Positions 17,035-25,684 of a DNA stretch of 64,000 bases are shown piece by piece (positions within the stretch are counted from its first letter, which is position 1; each line of letters opens with the position of its first letter). Location of the stretch: NCBI RefSeq assembly GCF_002163755.1, contig NZ_CP015865.1, positions 1 through 64,000 on the forward strand. The letters run 5' to 3'. The notes under the pieces were generated by a model. The model did not search any database, was not told where the DNA came from, and saw only the letters and a list, made by a program, of their open reading frames with translations. The stretch is from Vibrio campbellii CAIM 519 = NBRC 15631 = ATCC 25920 (GTDB lineage: Bacteria > Pseudomonadota > Gammaproteobacteria > Enterobacterales > Vibrionaceae). The position numbers and the translations under genes are program-made.

Positions 17035-17892
17035 TTATTTGAATTGTTTTCGATATAACGAAGGTGACATGCCTTTGTACTTCTTGAACGAGCGGTTGAA
17101 GTTGGAACGATTGGTATAACCGACATTCTCGGCAATTAAGCTGATGGGTTGTAATGTCGTTGTGAGTAACTGACAGGCGTGATTCAACCTCAACTTAGTT
17201 AAGTAAGAGATATAGCTTTCGTTGAAGTGTTGAATAAACCAACGGTGAACCGTGTTTTCACTTACATACATATAATCAGCGAGTTTCTTTAACGTTATAT
17301 CGGATGAATAATGATTATCAATGTACTTACAGACTTGAGCTATCTTGCTGAAATCGTAGTTGGACTTTTCCTTTTCTACTGATGATGCGTAGGAGAGCAG
17401 AATGGTGTGTGATTGATCGGCACATAGTTCTCCTAGAACTTGGATCAAAACCGCAAGCTGCCCGATAGGGGTAAGGTCATCAAAATTATTGAGGTGTTGA
17501 AAAACTTTTTCTGCGGTTTGCGTTGAGAACTTCACGCCTTTATTTGCATCTCTAATAATACTCGCTAATGGCCTTAGTTCGACACAGCTATACATCAGTT
17601 TGGCAATCCATTCTTTGCTAAACCAAATTACATGAGCCTCACATGGGTTCTGTCCATGGGAATTTATTGATTCAAAGCTATGAGCAACCTCAGGACCCAG
17701 TAAAAGCAGTTCGTTGTGCTCAATCAGCCCTTCGAAATGGGCGATCCTTGATTTTCCTTGAAAATTTCTATGTAAAACCAGTTCAAATTCTTGATGAACA
17801 TGCCAGTCTTCTGGTTTGACGACTTCTTTGAACATCTTATAGCGCCATGACCAGCCATGCCTTTGTGGTATTTTCTGAACTGTTGCTTTCAT
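17035..17892 (-). CDS. AraC-family transcriptional regulator with cupin-type sensor domain
   Basis: The 285-residue protein has an N-terminal cupin-like sensor (~25-95, EDWHVHQEFELVLHRN and LLLLGPEVAHSFES) and C-terminal double HTH (~180-285): ITLKKLADYMYVSENTVHRW and ISLIAENVGYTNRSNFNRSF, ending KYKGMSPSLYRKQF. Such proteins often control sugar or amino-sugar genes. It lies divergent from the SIS-domain gene with 154 bases between starts, so it probably regulates it. The ligand is unknown but may be a sugar phosphate. Confidence 0.85.
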   Translation of the reverse strand: MKATVQKIPQRHGWSWRYKMFKEVVKPEDWHVHQEFELVLHRNFQGKSRIAHFEGLIEHNELLLLGPEVAHSFESINSHGQNPCEAHVIWFSKEWIAKLMYSCVELRPLASIIRDANKGVKFSTQTAEKVFQHLNNFDDLTPIGQLAVLIQVLGELCADQSHTILLSYASSVEKEKSNYDFSKIAQVCKYIDNHYSSDITLKKLADYMYVSENTVHRWFIQHFNESYISYLTKLRLNHACQLLTTTLQPISLIAENVGYTNRSNFNRSFKKYKGMSPSLYRKQFK

Positions 17893-18046
17893 TCTAATAG
17901 CATCATTGCCGATTTATCAGTTAGATGCATGATTATACACAATTGGCTTTAATCAATAAAAGTATCACAAGTCGTTGGAATAGTATCAGATGTGAGTTTT
18001 AGAGCTGGTATGTTTATAAGGTCGGCACAGTATAGGAGACCCAGAA

Positions 18047-18763
18047 ATGTCCGAGTATTTAAATTGCTTACTGCCAAAACTTACCTCCCTTGTAGAAGCA
18101 AACCAAAAGGCTTTAGCGGAGGCAACCAAGTTGTTTACTCAAGCCATAGTTAAAGACGACATGATACAAGTTCTAGGAACTGGCCACTCGCATATGATTG
18201 GTTTAGAGGGATTTATTCGTGCGGGAGGCCTTGGTAATATCAACGCTATTTTGGACTCAGTGCTGCTTACTAATGATGGCGCTTTAAGAGGCTCAGCAAT
18301 GGAAAAGTTGTCTGGTCTGGCTGAAGTGATTTGGAATGATCAGAATATTTCCCCAAATGATGTGGTTATGGTAATTTCCAACTCTGGGCGCAATGCACTG
18401 CCAATTGAATTTGCCCAAATTGCCAAATCGAAAGGTCATTCGGTTATCGCGATTACGTCTGTTGAACAGTCATCAAAATACCCAAGTCGCCATAATTCAG
18501 GACTGAAATTGATGGATATTGCCGATATCGTTATCGACAATCAGGTTCCTCCTGGTGATGGATTGTGTAATGTGAATGGTAAAGTGACAGGAGCATTCTC
18601 CAGTATAGCAGGCATGATGATCATGAATATGCTGGTTGTAGAGTCTCAAAAAGAAGCGTTAAAGCAAGGTGTCACTCCACTTATCTTCTCTAGCCAGAAT
18701 GTCGACGGTTTCGATAATGACTATGTGTATCAGCACTTTGGGCCTCGATTAAAATCTATGTAA
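18047..18763 (+). CDS. SIS-domain phosphosugar-binding protein (UPF0309-like)
   Basis: The 238-residue protein is a single SIS domain: VLGTGHSHMIGLEGFIRAGG at ~42-61, VVMVISNSGRNALPIEFAQI at ~106-125 and VIAITS. The Ser-rich loops bind the phosphate of sugar phosphates. The SxSG-type loop (SNSGRN) and RAGGLGNINAILD fit the UPF0309 group, which is linked to amino-sugar or phosphosugar metabolism and may be an isomerase or deaminase-like enzyme. A clear AGGAG precedes the start. It pairs with the divergent AraC regulator as a self-contained accessory module. Confidence 0.8.
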   Translation: MSEYLNCLLPKLTSLVEANQKALAEATKLFTQAIVKDDMIQVLGTGHSHMIGLEGFIRAGGLGNINAILDSVLLTNDGALRGSAMEKLSGLAEVIWNDQNISPNDVVMVISNSGRNALPIEFAQIAKSKGHSVIAITSVEQSSKYPSRHNSGLKLMDIADIVIDNQVPPGDGLCNVNGKVTGAFSSIAGMMIMNMLVVESQKEALKQGVTPLIFSSQNVDGFDNDYVYQHFGPRLKSM

Positions 18764-18882
18764 ATGGTCGGCATGAAATTTAGTTTCTCGATTAAGTTAC
18801 GAGCCAGCGCAAAATTCAAACACGGCTCATACTCTAATGAAATGAAGCAAAATTGAGCTAGCCATGAAAGCTAGCTCGTTTC

Positions 18883-18962
18883 TGGACAAAACCTTGTTAG
18901 CTTAAATGACTTAGTTGCATCAAGATCAGGTATGAAAAAGTATCTTGAAACCATAGTCTCTT
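18883..18962 (-). repeat. Terminal attC-like site of array 2
   Basis: On the minus strand: ATAACAAGAGACTATGGTTTC, AAGATACTTTTTCATACCTG, ATCTTGATGCAACTAAGTCA, then GCTAACAAGGTTTTGTCC. The two halves pair imperfectly (GACTATGGTTTCAAGAT against ATCTTGATGCAACTAAGTC), as in attC sites. A nearly identical site closes array 3 at 38050-38124. The VCR family is different from the internal sites. Confidence 0.6.
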
Positions 18963-18971
18963 GTTATGTGT

Positions 18972-19613
18972 TCAATACTTAACTCTAATTGATACCCCTA
19001 ACCAAGACGCACCTTCACGCTTATTAGCAGTAGAGCCCCAATTCTCAATGAAATCCCACTTAGCGCTAGTACCAACAATATCTGAGTCAAACCAGTTACC
19101 TTGGGCATCGTTGAGTATGTAATGTAACGAATCATTTACCGAGATAACTGATATCAACAATGTGTTGTCTGGCGTTGATTTATCTAACGACAACGTTTTT
19201 GTAGAAACACCTAATTTTTCAATTAATTCAAATTCGGTAGGGAAGACTCGGTGTAAATATTTATTCGTTTGGGCATCTCGAATAAGAACCTCACACTCTA
19301 TACCAAATTGACCAAGAACATACAGCATTGCACCTAGTGAATTGTAGCCAGAGTGTTCAATGTAGTCTGGGTTCTCACCGGGCGTAAGTATTCCCGTTAC
19401 TTTATAAAGCTCCAAAGCGAAGTCTTTTAATTCATCTGAGCCACTAACTTCAACAGAAGCCCCCGTGAATGCAACCTCTTTCGCATTATACTTGCGTAGT
19501 TCAAAAGTCGAAGTAAGAGGTAGCTTATTCAGCCCTTTTAAACATGCAACAATACAATAAGGTCCACAATACAAACTTCCTTCTGGTTGCCTCATCTCTG
19601 GAAACACAATCAT
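18972..19613 (-). CDS. Possible C39-like cysteine-peptidase-fold protein (gene cassette)
   Basis: Start at the ATG at 19613, which follows GAGGGTATT; the longer frame would read through the attC. The ~213-residue protein begins MIVFPEMRQPEGSLYCGPYC. A Cys in YCGPYCIVACL, a His in DSLHYILNDAQG and an Asp in WFDSDIVG are spaced like the catalytic triad of papain-fold/C39-type proteins, where CGP-x-C often opens the active-site helix. It could cleave or bind a peptide, or be an inactive homologue. It has no signal peptide. It is the last cassette of array 2. Confidence 0.5.
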   Translation of the reverse strand: MIVFPEMRQPEGSLYCGPYCIVACLKGLNKLPLTSTFELRKYNAKEVAFTGASVEVSGSDELKDFALELYKVTGILTPGENPDYIEHSGYNSLGAMLYVLGQFGIECEVLIRDAQTNKYLHRVFPTEFELIEKLGVSTKTLSLDKSTPDNTLLISVISVNDSLHYILNDAQGNWFDSDIVGTSAKWDFIENWGSTANKREGASWLGVSIRVKY

Positions 19614-19638
19614 AATACCCTCGAAATTCAAAAGAACA

Positions 19639-19732
19639 CATAACGCCGCATTAAGGTGTGAGCGACGCTTGGCTATACTTGAGCGAAGCGAAAACGCCAA
19701 GCGTTGCGAATTACTCTTAAATGCTTTGTTAT
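19639..19732 (-). repeat. attC site (VCR-like, short form)
   Basis: Minus strand from ATAACAAAGCATTTAAGAGTA to CACACCTTAATGCGGCGTTA, with the CGCTTGGC/GCCAAGCG stem. It is almost the same as the site at 8461-8557 in array 1. Confidence 0.85.
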
Positions 19733-19736
19733 ATTT

Positions 19737-20507
19737 CTAGTCCTTACACCATACGCTTCGCACACCAACACTAGTAAAACCAACTGATTTACAATTCTTG
19801 CTACTAGTGCTGCTTGGCATTACATCGGTTAAAAGCACTTGTACACCTAGAGACATTGCATCCGAAATTCGAGCCCGAAGCAAAGCAGTTTGACACCCTT
19901 TTGAACGATAGTTTTCTTGTGTATACGCATTGGCTAATATTGCATATTCATTTTCGATATAGGTCGTTGCCCAAGCACAGGGTTCACCATTGATTTTTGC
20001 GACAAAACAGCGAAATGCGTCTGTACAATAAAATGCGCGCTTCTTATCCCAGATTTCATCTGAACACTCTAAACCTGACGTTTTGAGTAAAGTTAGAAAC
20101 GCATCGACATTATCATGTGTCCATCGTTCAACCGTGACTTCTTCCGAGGCTTCTTCAAGCTCTACGTCGTTTAAGGCTCTTAGTTCTAAGAACTCATGCT
20201 CATACGCTGGGACAAACTCACGACTTGATAACCACGCCTTCAATTCGTTGGTTGTTGCCTGTGGCTCGATAGAAATTTCAGGAGAGAAGTCATGTTTGTA
20301 CAAACCCAAATGGCTCTCTAAATCTTCTACAGTACAAACACCATGGATTATTATCTGGTTGTCATACTTACGAGTTTTGTCGATAAAAACTGAGCAACCT
20401 TCAAACTCATACGTAAAAAGTTCACTTTTTACGTCTGTGGAAAGAGTTCGCTCATTATTAAATTGAAAGTAAGAGCTATATACGTTTTTGACTCTTTTAT
20501 CTTGCAT
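19737..20507 (-). CDS. GNAT-family acetyltransferase (gene cassette)
   Basis: Start at the ATG at 20507, with GAGGGAACG just upstream; the earlier start at 20579 lies in the attC. The ~256-residue protein has a divergent N-terminal half and a C-terminal GNAT fold (~135-256). CAWATTYIENEYAILANAYT is followed by the acetyl-CoA loop QENYRSKGCQTALLRARISD, a variant of R-x-x-G-x-G/A in which the last Gly is Gln. It would transfer an acetyl group from acetyl-CoA to an unknown amine. Cassette-borne GNATs often modify drugs, but nothing points to a specific one. Confidence 0.75.
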   Translation of the reverse strand: MQDKRVKNVYSSYFQFNNERTLSTDVKSELFTYEFEGCSVFIDKTRKYDNQIIIHGVCTVEDLESHLGLYKHDFSPEISIEPQATTNELKAWLSSREFVPAYEHEFLELRALNDVELEEASEEVTVERWTHDNVDAFLTLLKTSGLECSDEIWDKKRAFYCTDAFRCFVAKINGEPCAWATTYIENEYAILANAYTQENYRSKGCQTALLRARISDAMSLGVQVLLTDVMPSSTSSKNCKSVGFTSVGVRSVWCKD

Positions 20508-20530
20508 CGTTCCCTCGATATTGAATGAAA

Positions 20531-20655
20531 TATAACGCCTTGTTAAGGTGTGAGGCACGCAATACCTAAGCCTCCGCATACCACCTTAAACACTAAACCT
20601 AACGCATGGTAAAAATGCCACGCGTGCCGAATCACTCTTGAACAGTTTGTTAGAA
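20531..20655 (-). repeat. attC site (VCR-like, long form)
   Basis: Minus strand from CTAACAAACTGTTCAAGAGT through GATTCGGCACGCGTGGCATT to ACACCTTAACAAGGCGTTATA. The arms GGCACGCGTGGCA and TGCGTGCC pair. It closely resembles 21110-21233 and the array 3 sites. Confidence 0.9.
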
Positions 20656-20659
20656 GCCA

Positions 20660-21082
20660 TCACTTCACAGTATCTAGCATTGAAAAAACACTTGTTTTCA
20701 GTTCCGTAGTGCTCAAATACGTATTTGTTTGGGGCTCAAAAGTCGTAGCACTATAGCCCTCAGATAATAGATACGCTGTTGAAAGAGCTGATGTCATTTC
20801 AGAGAAATCACCTCCCCACCTGAGAGTAACTACCACCGGTTGTTGGTATTGCTGTGCGTCAAAAGAAGACAATTTGATTGAGGCTTTGTCATATGCAGAT
20901 GTATGAATTTCCAAACCTGACTTTCTACCCGCCACTTTGGCTGGCAGATACCCCTTAATATCTAGAAGATCGATACCAGCTTCATAAACTATCGGAATCG
21001 ATACTTTCTCTGCCAGTTCATTCATTTGAGAAGTGTTTGGCAAGGTTTCTAATGCCAAAACTACAAATAATTCCATTGCCAT
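20660..21082 (-). CDS. Cassette protein of unknown function, 140 residues
   Basis: I do not recognise this protein. It starts MAMELFVVLALETLPNTSQM, has no signal peptide or membrane helix, and is a mixed alpha/beta sequence with a Thr/Ser-rich C-terminus. The segment VVVTLRWGGDFSEMTSALST near residue 85-104 looks like a strand-loop-helix unit. It sits between two attC sites and is read in the array direction, so it is very likely a real cassette gene. Confidence 0.6.
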   Translation of the reverse strand: MAMELFVVLALETLPNTSQMNELAEKVSIPIVYEAGIDLLDIKGYLPAKVAGRKSGLEIHTSAYDKASIKLSSFDAQQYQQPVVVTLRWGGDFSEMTSALSTAYLLSEGYSATTFEPQTNTYLSTTELKTSVFSMLDTVK

Positions 21083-21109
21083 TTTAAGTTACCTAAGTTT
21101 GAGTGGCTT

Positions 21110-21233
21110 CTAACGCCTTGTTAAGGTGTGAGGCACGCAATACCGAAGCCTCCGCATAGCACCTTAACCACTAAAACTAACGCATAGTAAAAATGCCACG
21201 CGTGCCGAATCACTCTTGAACAATTTGTTATAA
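21110..21233 (-). repeat. attC site (VCR-like, long form)
   Basis: Minus strand from ATAACAAATTGTTCAAGAGT to CACACCTTAACAAGGCGTTA, with the same GGCACGCGTGGCA arm as its neighbour. The stop codon of the upstream cassette gene lies within its first bases. Confidence 0.9.
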
Positions 21234-21542
21234 GGCGGGCTCCAGGAGAATATCGTAACCATCAACTTCAATTAGTCCAAAGTCACCTTCTAAAGAAAGA
21301 GAACCTTTAAAATAAGATACTCCTTCAACTTCACCCAATGTTGGAATGTCGTTTAAAGTCGTCTTTCTGGCAGATAGCTGCATCCCCTTAAAGCGAACAG
21401 TTATAGCTTTACCATGTTTATTACAAACAAGTAGTTTGACCTTCTGTCCGGAATCGAGAAGGAATAACATTTCGATGTAGGTATCATCAAAACTTTGATT
21501 TAGATAGAGCAACTCTGAATCGATTAAACAATTTAGTTCCAT
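21228..21542 (-). CDS. Cassette protein of unknown function, 104 residues
   Basis: The protein, MELNCLIDSELLYLNQSFDD and onward, is predicted to be mostly beta strand (IEMLFLLDSGQKVKLLVCNK, then SLEGDFGLIEVDGYDILLEP). It is acidic and has no signal peptide. I do not recognise the family. It is the first cassette of array 2, placed directly behind the shared leader, so it should be the best expressed gene of the array if the leader carries a promoter. Start ATG follows AAGGAAT. Confidence 0.6.
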   Translation of the reverse strand: MELNCLIDSELLYLNQSFDDTYIEMLFLLDSGQKVKLLVCNKHGKAITVRFKGMQLSARKTTLNDIPTLGEVEGVSYFKGSLSLEGDFGLIEVDGYDILLEPAL

Positions 21543-21560
21543 ATTCCTTCTTGCCTTATA

Positions 21561-21832
21561 ACGCTTTCTATACGGCTTTCAGCCGTTTTTCATACTCCTA
21601 TCGTGCAATTTTTGTGAACGCAGTTCAATTGATAATCAATAGGTTAGTGAGATGTATTCAACATTAGATTGCAAGATGATGCATAATTTTTAAAAAAGCT
21701 TACGTCGACACTCTCTCGGATACCTACAGGTAAGGCAAACTTACAATTGCAGACTGTGGTTAGACTTTAGCACTGAGAAGGAATGGGGCACATCTGAGTT
21801 AAGAAGTGCAACCTGTGAAGGTTCTGGACAAT
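21561..21832 (-). repeat. Shared array leader, copy B
   Basis: The sequence matches copies at 9016-9298 and 35775-36060 almost throughout: ACGCTTTCTATACGGCTTTC, CAATAGGTTAGTGAGATG, GCATAATTTTTAAAAAAGCT, ACACTCTCTCGGAT and GTGGTTAGACTTTAGC. The outer end is AATGGGGCAC to GGTTCTGGACAATT; here the 9-bp hairpin is decayed. The cassette-side end is AAGCGTTATAAGGC, with the core GTTATAA. Confidence 0.75.
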
Positions 21833-22098
21833 TTCTAGTGGCGTTGTGTGTCTTAACTTAAGTATTGTAAACCGCTTAAGCGGGTGTTCAGTATCTAATT
21901 AGGAGATCACTTTGCTGACAGCGCACGACATAATTTGGCTGAATAGTCTAATTCACCTTCCTCAGTGTGAAAATCTTCGTACTGCCCTACCCCATTTCCG
22001 ACTCACTTCAAATTATGAGTAAGTTAAAATCTGGAATCTAGAAAATATGCAACTAATATTATATCAACTCCTGGGCTGACACACTGGCCGCAATCTTC

Positions 22099-22126
22099 GC
22101 CACCTTTCATGAGGTGGCTTTTTTTT
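22099..22126 (+). terminator. Orphan rho-independent terminator
   Basis: GCCACCTTTCATGAGGTGGC followed by eight T residues is a strong plus-strand terminator. No plus-strand gene ends just before it in this window, so it is probably a relic of a lost gene. Confidence 0.75.
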
Positions 22127-22223
22127 CCAGGTAAACCTAATCTGACGGGGATCGCCAAGGCGTTGTGCTTTATAGCTAATAATGGGGCGGAGACGTGTTT
22201 GCCGAGATCGACGTCAGCACGTC

Positions 22224-22360
22224 TTGGGGCACTTCTGAGTTAGAAAGTGCCACGAGTAAAAAATCAACCTGAGAAGCTTTTGGACATAAATGAGTTACCG
22301 AGGTTGCTAATTTAGTAATATACGAATAACTATAGGTATTGGAAAATCGCTTGGAGGGGG
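22224..22360 (+). repeat. Dispersed TTTTGGACA repeat, full copy
   Basis: The left half has GGGGCACTTCTGAGTTAGAA, AGTGCC (hairpin) and AACCTGAGAAGCTTTTGGAC. The right half, ACATAAATGAGTTACCGAGG to ATAGGTATTGGAAA, is also found at 16905-16990. It is one of two copies (with 9235-9360) with both halves. Confidence 0.6.
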
Positions 22361-22480
22361 CCATTTCCTAATGTGACTTTATATATCATAATCGAACAGC
22401 TTTGTTAGCAGTCAGCCTAGTTGCTTAGTATATGAAACAACTAGACACGATAATATCTATACCTGTTGGTTCGTAGGTGG

Positions 22481-23377
22481 CTATCTACCTTTCACTTGAA
22501 TCAACAAACAAATCAGGATTAAACCGATGCCACTCCATCCAAGCATTGGTATCGACTCGCCAACCACCACCACTGCCAAAACTGCTGCTACAACAGGTTC
22601 AAAAAGTGTAATCAAACTTGCATTACTGGCGGTTACAAACCTTAGGCCAAATCCATAAGCAATATAACCCAAACCCATTGGAATCAACGCCATATAGCCA
22701 ACTACCAGAATATTGGTTGTTGATGCAAAAAGATTATCTCCAGTAACCAAAAGTGTTGGGAGCAAAATTAACGAACCAAAACCAAAAATACTGCCTAAAG
22801 CCGATTGGGATTGGACACCCTGTTCAATCAGTGTCTTAGCAATCCACGAATAGACGGCATAACACAAACCCGCAATAAAACCCAACAAGATGCCAATCAG
22901 TCTTAAGTTATTAACTGTATCGGTTGCAGGTGACTCAGAGAAAACCAACAACATGATGCCTGCAATTCCGACAGAGAAGCTTAGCAACCATTTTTTCGTA
23001 ATTCTTTTACCTTTGCTAAATAGACACTCAAGTATGGCCGCAAAAAACGGTGCTGTGGCAATAGAAATCACGGTACCAGTTGCGACACCAGCCAGCCTCA
23101 TCGAGGAGTAAAATGCTAATGGGTAGGCAGCCAAAGCAATTGCGCTGATCGCTAATTTTCTCTTGTGAATCAGAATCTTTTTGAAATCATTTAGCAATTG
23201 TTTGCGGGATAGTGCGGCTTGAAAAAGCCCACCAACACCCATTGAAAAAGCGCCTATTGCTAGAGAGCTAATATCTGGAGCTAAACTAGCGACTGTACCT
23301 GTAGTACCCCATAAGACTGAGGCAAACAGTATTGAGAAAACGCCAAGCTGATAGGAAGTATAGCGACTGTACAACAT
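22481..23377 (-). CDS. DMT/EamA-family inner-membrane transporter
   Basis: The 298-residue protein has about ten hydrophobic helices arranged as two EamA repeats. The first repeat contains VLWGTTGTVASLAPDISSLA and the second GFIAGLCYAVYSWIAKTLIE and TASNASLITLFEPVVAAVLA, the typical EamA signature. It probably exports a metabolite or toxic compound across the inner membrane. It begins 101 bases after the AraC-family gene in the same direction, and that regulator probably controls it. Confidence 0.85.
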   Translation of the reverse strand: MLYSRYTSYQLGVFSILFASVLWGTTGTVASLAPDISSLAIGAFSMGVGGLFQAALSRKQLLNDFKKILIHKRKLAISAIALAAYPLAFYSSMRLAGVATGTVISIATAPFFAAILECLFSKGKRITKKWLLSFSVGIAGIMLLVFSESPATDTVNNLRLIGILLGFIAGLCYAVYSWIAKTLIEQGVQSQSALGSIFGFGSLILLPTLLVTGDNLFASTTNILVVGYMALIPMGLGYIAYGFGLRFVTASNASLITLFEPVVAAVLAVVVVGESIPMLGWSGIGLILICLLIQVKGR

Positions 23378-23478
23378 AATTATTTCTACCGAAAACTCAT
23401 AACAAGGCAGAGATTTTAGGCGATTAGTTACATCATGTTTTTGCTAAAAGGACGCAATAGTTGTTTAAATAGACGATC

Positions 23479-24192
23479 TCAAGAGCGCGCGAACTCCCTT
23501 GGAGACATTCCATAGTGGGCGGAAAAGCGTCGGCTAAAAGCTGAAAGGTCGCTATATCCTACTAGCTCAGCTACCCACTGCACAGGTAAGTCAGTATGGG
23601 TTAGCAGTGCCTTAGCCTTCTCCATACGTTGCTCAGTGATGTATTTGAGTACACTCACCCCTATGTTTTCTTTGAAAAGCTTCTTGAACTGAGTTGGACT
23701 AAGATACGCAATCTTAGCAAGCGACTGAATGGTATGAGGCTCGGCTAACCGTTCACTGATCATCAACTGCACTGCTCGAATCCGTGGATCGTTAGTTTGA
23801 GACAACTCTTGCTGCCCCAGCAATAAGGTGAAGATATTTACCATAGATGCTTCAATTGCACTATCCACCTGATATTCAAGTTGCTTTTCAACAAAGTGAA
23901 TAAAGCTCAACAGAGGGGGAGAGATCGAAAAAACTGCTAGTTCCTCACTGATCAAATGAGAAGGCAGTTCATCAAGATCAGCTACAATGAATCGTGCTGC
24001 TTCATCAGCATAAAATCCATGTGCTACACCTTTTGGGAGCACCACGCATTCACCGACACTCACCTTACCCAAGAAACCATCCATATCAATATGAATATTA
24101 CCTTGAATAGGCAGTACCAGTTGATGATAGCTATCGTGAACATGGCGACTAGAGCGCTTTGTGTAAGTGCGAATACTTAAACTAGTTTTCAT
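23479..24192 (-). CDS. AraC-family transcriptional regulator
   Basis: The 237-residue protein has an N-terminal cupin-type domain (~15-75, RHVHDSYHQLVLPIQGNIHI and CVVLPKGVAHGFYADE) and a C-terminal double HTH (~140-237): TIQSLAKIAYLSPTQFKKLF and LPVQWVAELVGYSDLSAFSR, ending HYGMSPREFA. It is upstream of the DMT transporter in the same direction; pairs of this kind usually control efflux in response to the exported compound. Confidence 0.85.
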   Translation of the reverse strand: MKTSLSIRTYTKRSSRHVHDSYHQLVLPIQGNIHIDMDGFLGKVSVGECVVLPKGVAHGFYADEAARFIVADLDELPSHLISEELAVFSISPPLLSFIHFVEKQLEYQVDSAIEASMVNIFTLLLGQQELSQTNDPRIRAVQLMISERLAEPHTIQSLAKIAYLSPTQFKKLFKENIGVSVLKYITEQRMEKAKALLTHTDLPVQWVAELVGYSDLSAFSRRFSAHYGMSPREFARS

Positions 24193-24372
24193 ATCAACAA
24201 CAAGTTAGCAAAAGACAATATCAGGTATTTCCAGCAACTTTCACTCATTACAAAAATTAGGTCAAGCAGATGGTTCACCTAGCTCACAATGGGGCAGAAG
24301 TTTGCTAGCTAGAGCCTAGAATCCATTTGCCATTAGTGAAGGGTTATGGACACCTTCATTTAGAAAAAGCCA

Positions 24373-24912
24373 TCACTCCAGCACCTTATACACCGTCGTC
24401 CGGCTGCACCCTAACTCTTTGCTGATCGCGTGCTTGTTCATTCCCTGCTCTGCAAGCTCCTGTATGCGTGAATGTAAGGTCTTATTAGGAAATCGGTCGA
24501 GGTGCCTCCCTTCGGCTCTAGCGCGCTCCCTACCCTCATTACAGCGCTGTAAAATACGTTTTCTTTCCATCTCTGCGAACGCGGAAATCGTGGTATAGAT
24601 GACGTGGCCAACATCGCTATTAATATCGACATTGCCGAGATCGTGAAAAACCAAGCCAGCACCTTTTTTCGCCAATGCATCGGCTATTTGCAATGCGTCA
24701 ATGGTATTACGGGCCAAACGATCTACTTTCATCACGTGAATGGTGTCGCCCTCACGAGAAAACTCGAGCATGGCGTTTAACTGGTCACGCTCCGTACTTT
24801 TTCCGCTGGCGTTTTCTTGGAAAATTTTTTCACAGTCGAGTAATGTCAGCTGTTCGACTTGGACATCGAGAGATTGATCGCTGGAGCTGACCCGCGCATA
24901 GCCAATAAGCAT
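24373..24912 (-). CDS. Serine recombinase (resolvase/invertase family)
   Basis: The 179-residue protein has the catalytic start YARVSSSDQSLDVQVEQL with the nucleophile Ser at ~9-10. VMKVDRLARNTIDALQIADA carries conserved arginines, followed by SAFAEMERKRILQRCNEGRE and a C-terminal HTH (EQGMNKHAISKELGCSRTTV). It should cut and rejoin DNA at paired sites as a Tn3-type resolvase or an invertase. No transposase is next to it. It could serve multimer resolution of the plasmid or shuffle modules. Confidence 0.9.
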   Translation of the reverse strand: MLIGYARVSSSDQSLDVQVEQLTLLDCEKIFQENASGKSTERDQLNAMLEFSREGDTIHVMKVDRLARNTIDALQIADALAKKGAGLVFHDLGNVDINSDVGHVIYTTISAFAEMERKRILQRCNEGRERARAEGRHLDRFPNKTLHSRIQELAEQGMNKHAISKELGCSRTTVYKVLE

Positions 24913-25075
24913 GAAGGAAGCCTTAAAAGTGTTCAGTTAGTTACAGTAACCATAATGGTCATGTTCACTATTAATCAATTGGAGATTTTGAACGCTTTTA
25001 ACTGGCTCACGCTGGAGTGTCCTTAAAGTACACCTTTCTGAACAGTGATCCATTTCATTCGCTTCAAATGATTCG

Positions 25076-25104
25076 TATGAATCGAACGATTCGTTTATAA
25101 TGAA
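25076..25104 (+). promoter_or_regulatory. Promoter/operator of the phd-parE operon
   Basis: Repeated ATTCG/CGAAT half sites (GATTCGTATGAATC, then AACGATTCG) lie over a perfect -10 box TATAAT at 25096-25101, upstream of AGGAG and the antitoxin start. Phd-type antitoxins bind such palindromes to repress their own operon. Confidence 0.65.
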
Positions 25105-25121
25105 CAAAAAAGGAGCACACA

Positions 25122-25382
25122 ATGCAATCATTAACCGCAAACACAGCAAAAACTAAATTTGGTGACTTACTGATGAAAGTACAGCGAGAGCCAGTACAAA
25201 TCAGCAAGAATGGTTCCCCTGTAGCAGTTGTCATGTCATGTGAAGAATACGAGGAACTAGAAGCCTTGAAGATGGCGATGGTGAAATCACGTTTTGAGCA
25301 AGCGGAACGAGACATCGTGAATGGAGATTTGGTGGATGGTGAGACCTTCATGAACGAATTAGATTCAGGCAAGTTTGACTAA
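25122..25382 (+). CDS. Phd/YefM-type antitoxin
   Basis: The 86-residue protein has the Phd/YefM N-terminal DNA-binding fold (ANTAKTKFGDLLMKVQREPV and ISKNGSPVAVVMSCEEYEEL) and an acidic C-terminal tail that would wrap around the toxin. It neutralises the ParE-type toxin encoded directly downstream and represses the operon. Its stop overlaps the toxin start (TAATG). A strong AGGAG precedes it. The pair would act as a plasmid addiction system, close to the replication origin. Confidence 0.9.
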   Translation: MQSLTANTAKTKFGDLLMKVQREPVQISKNGSPVAVVMSCEEYEELEALKMAMVKSRFEQAERDIVNGDLVDGETFMNELDSGKFD

Positions 25383-25684
25383 TGACACGATACAAACTTT
25401 CTCCCGCAGCCCAAACGGACCTAATTGACATTCGCCATTACACGCTTGAAAACTGGGGAGGCGCACAGTGGACCAATTATTTTGGAGAGTTAAAACAATC
25501 AATGGCGTTGTTAGCGAGCAATGAGTTAATTGGCATTGACATGCCGGAACTTGGAACTGGTTATTGCCGCTTTCCGTTAAAGCATCATGTCATCTATTAC
25601 ATCAGGAAACCGGACCATATTGTTATTGCCGCTGTCCTAGGGCGTAACATGTCACCGGCTAAGCACTTTCAGCGACAGTTATAG
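25382..25684 (+). CDS. ParE/RelE-superfamily toxin
   Basis: The 100-residue protein has the ParE pattern: YKLSPAAQTDLIDIRHYTLE with the WG that follows, a Gly-rich GIDMPELGTGYCRFPLKHHV, and the final strands VIYYIRKPDHIVIAAVLGRN. ParE toxins poison DNA gyrase. It lies behind the antitoxin with a one-base overlap of stop and start. Its last 26 bases overlap the end of the convergent serine recombinase gene. Confidence 0.9.
   Translation: MTRYKLSPAAQTDLIDIRHYTLENWGGAQWTNYFGELKQSMALLASNELIGIDMPELGTGYCRFPLKHHVIYYIRKPDHIVIAAVLGRNMSPAKHFQRQL

Larger units (their letters stand above)
21833..22480. other. Intergenic region between array 2 and the DMT gene
   Basis: About 650 bases with no supported gene. 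It holds an orphan rho-independent terminator (22099-22126) and a full copy of the dispersed TTTTGGACA repeat (22224-22360). A short minus-strand frame at 22176-22364 lies across that repeat and I do not consider it a gene. Confidence 0.4.
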
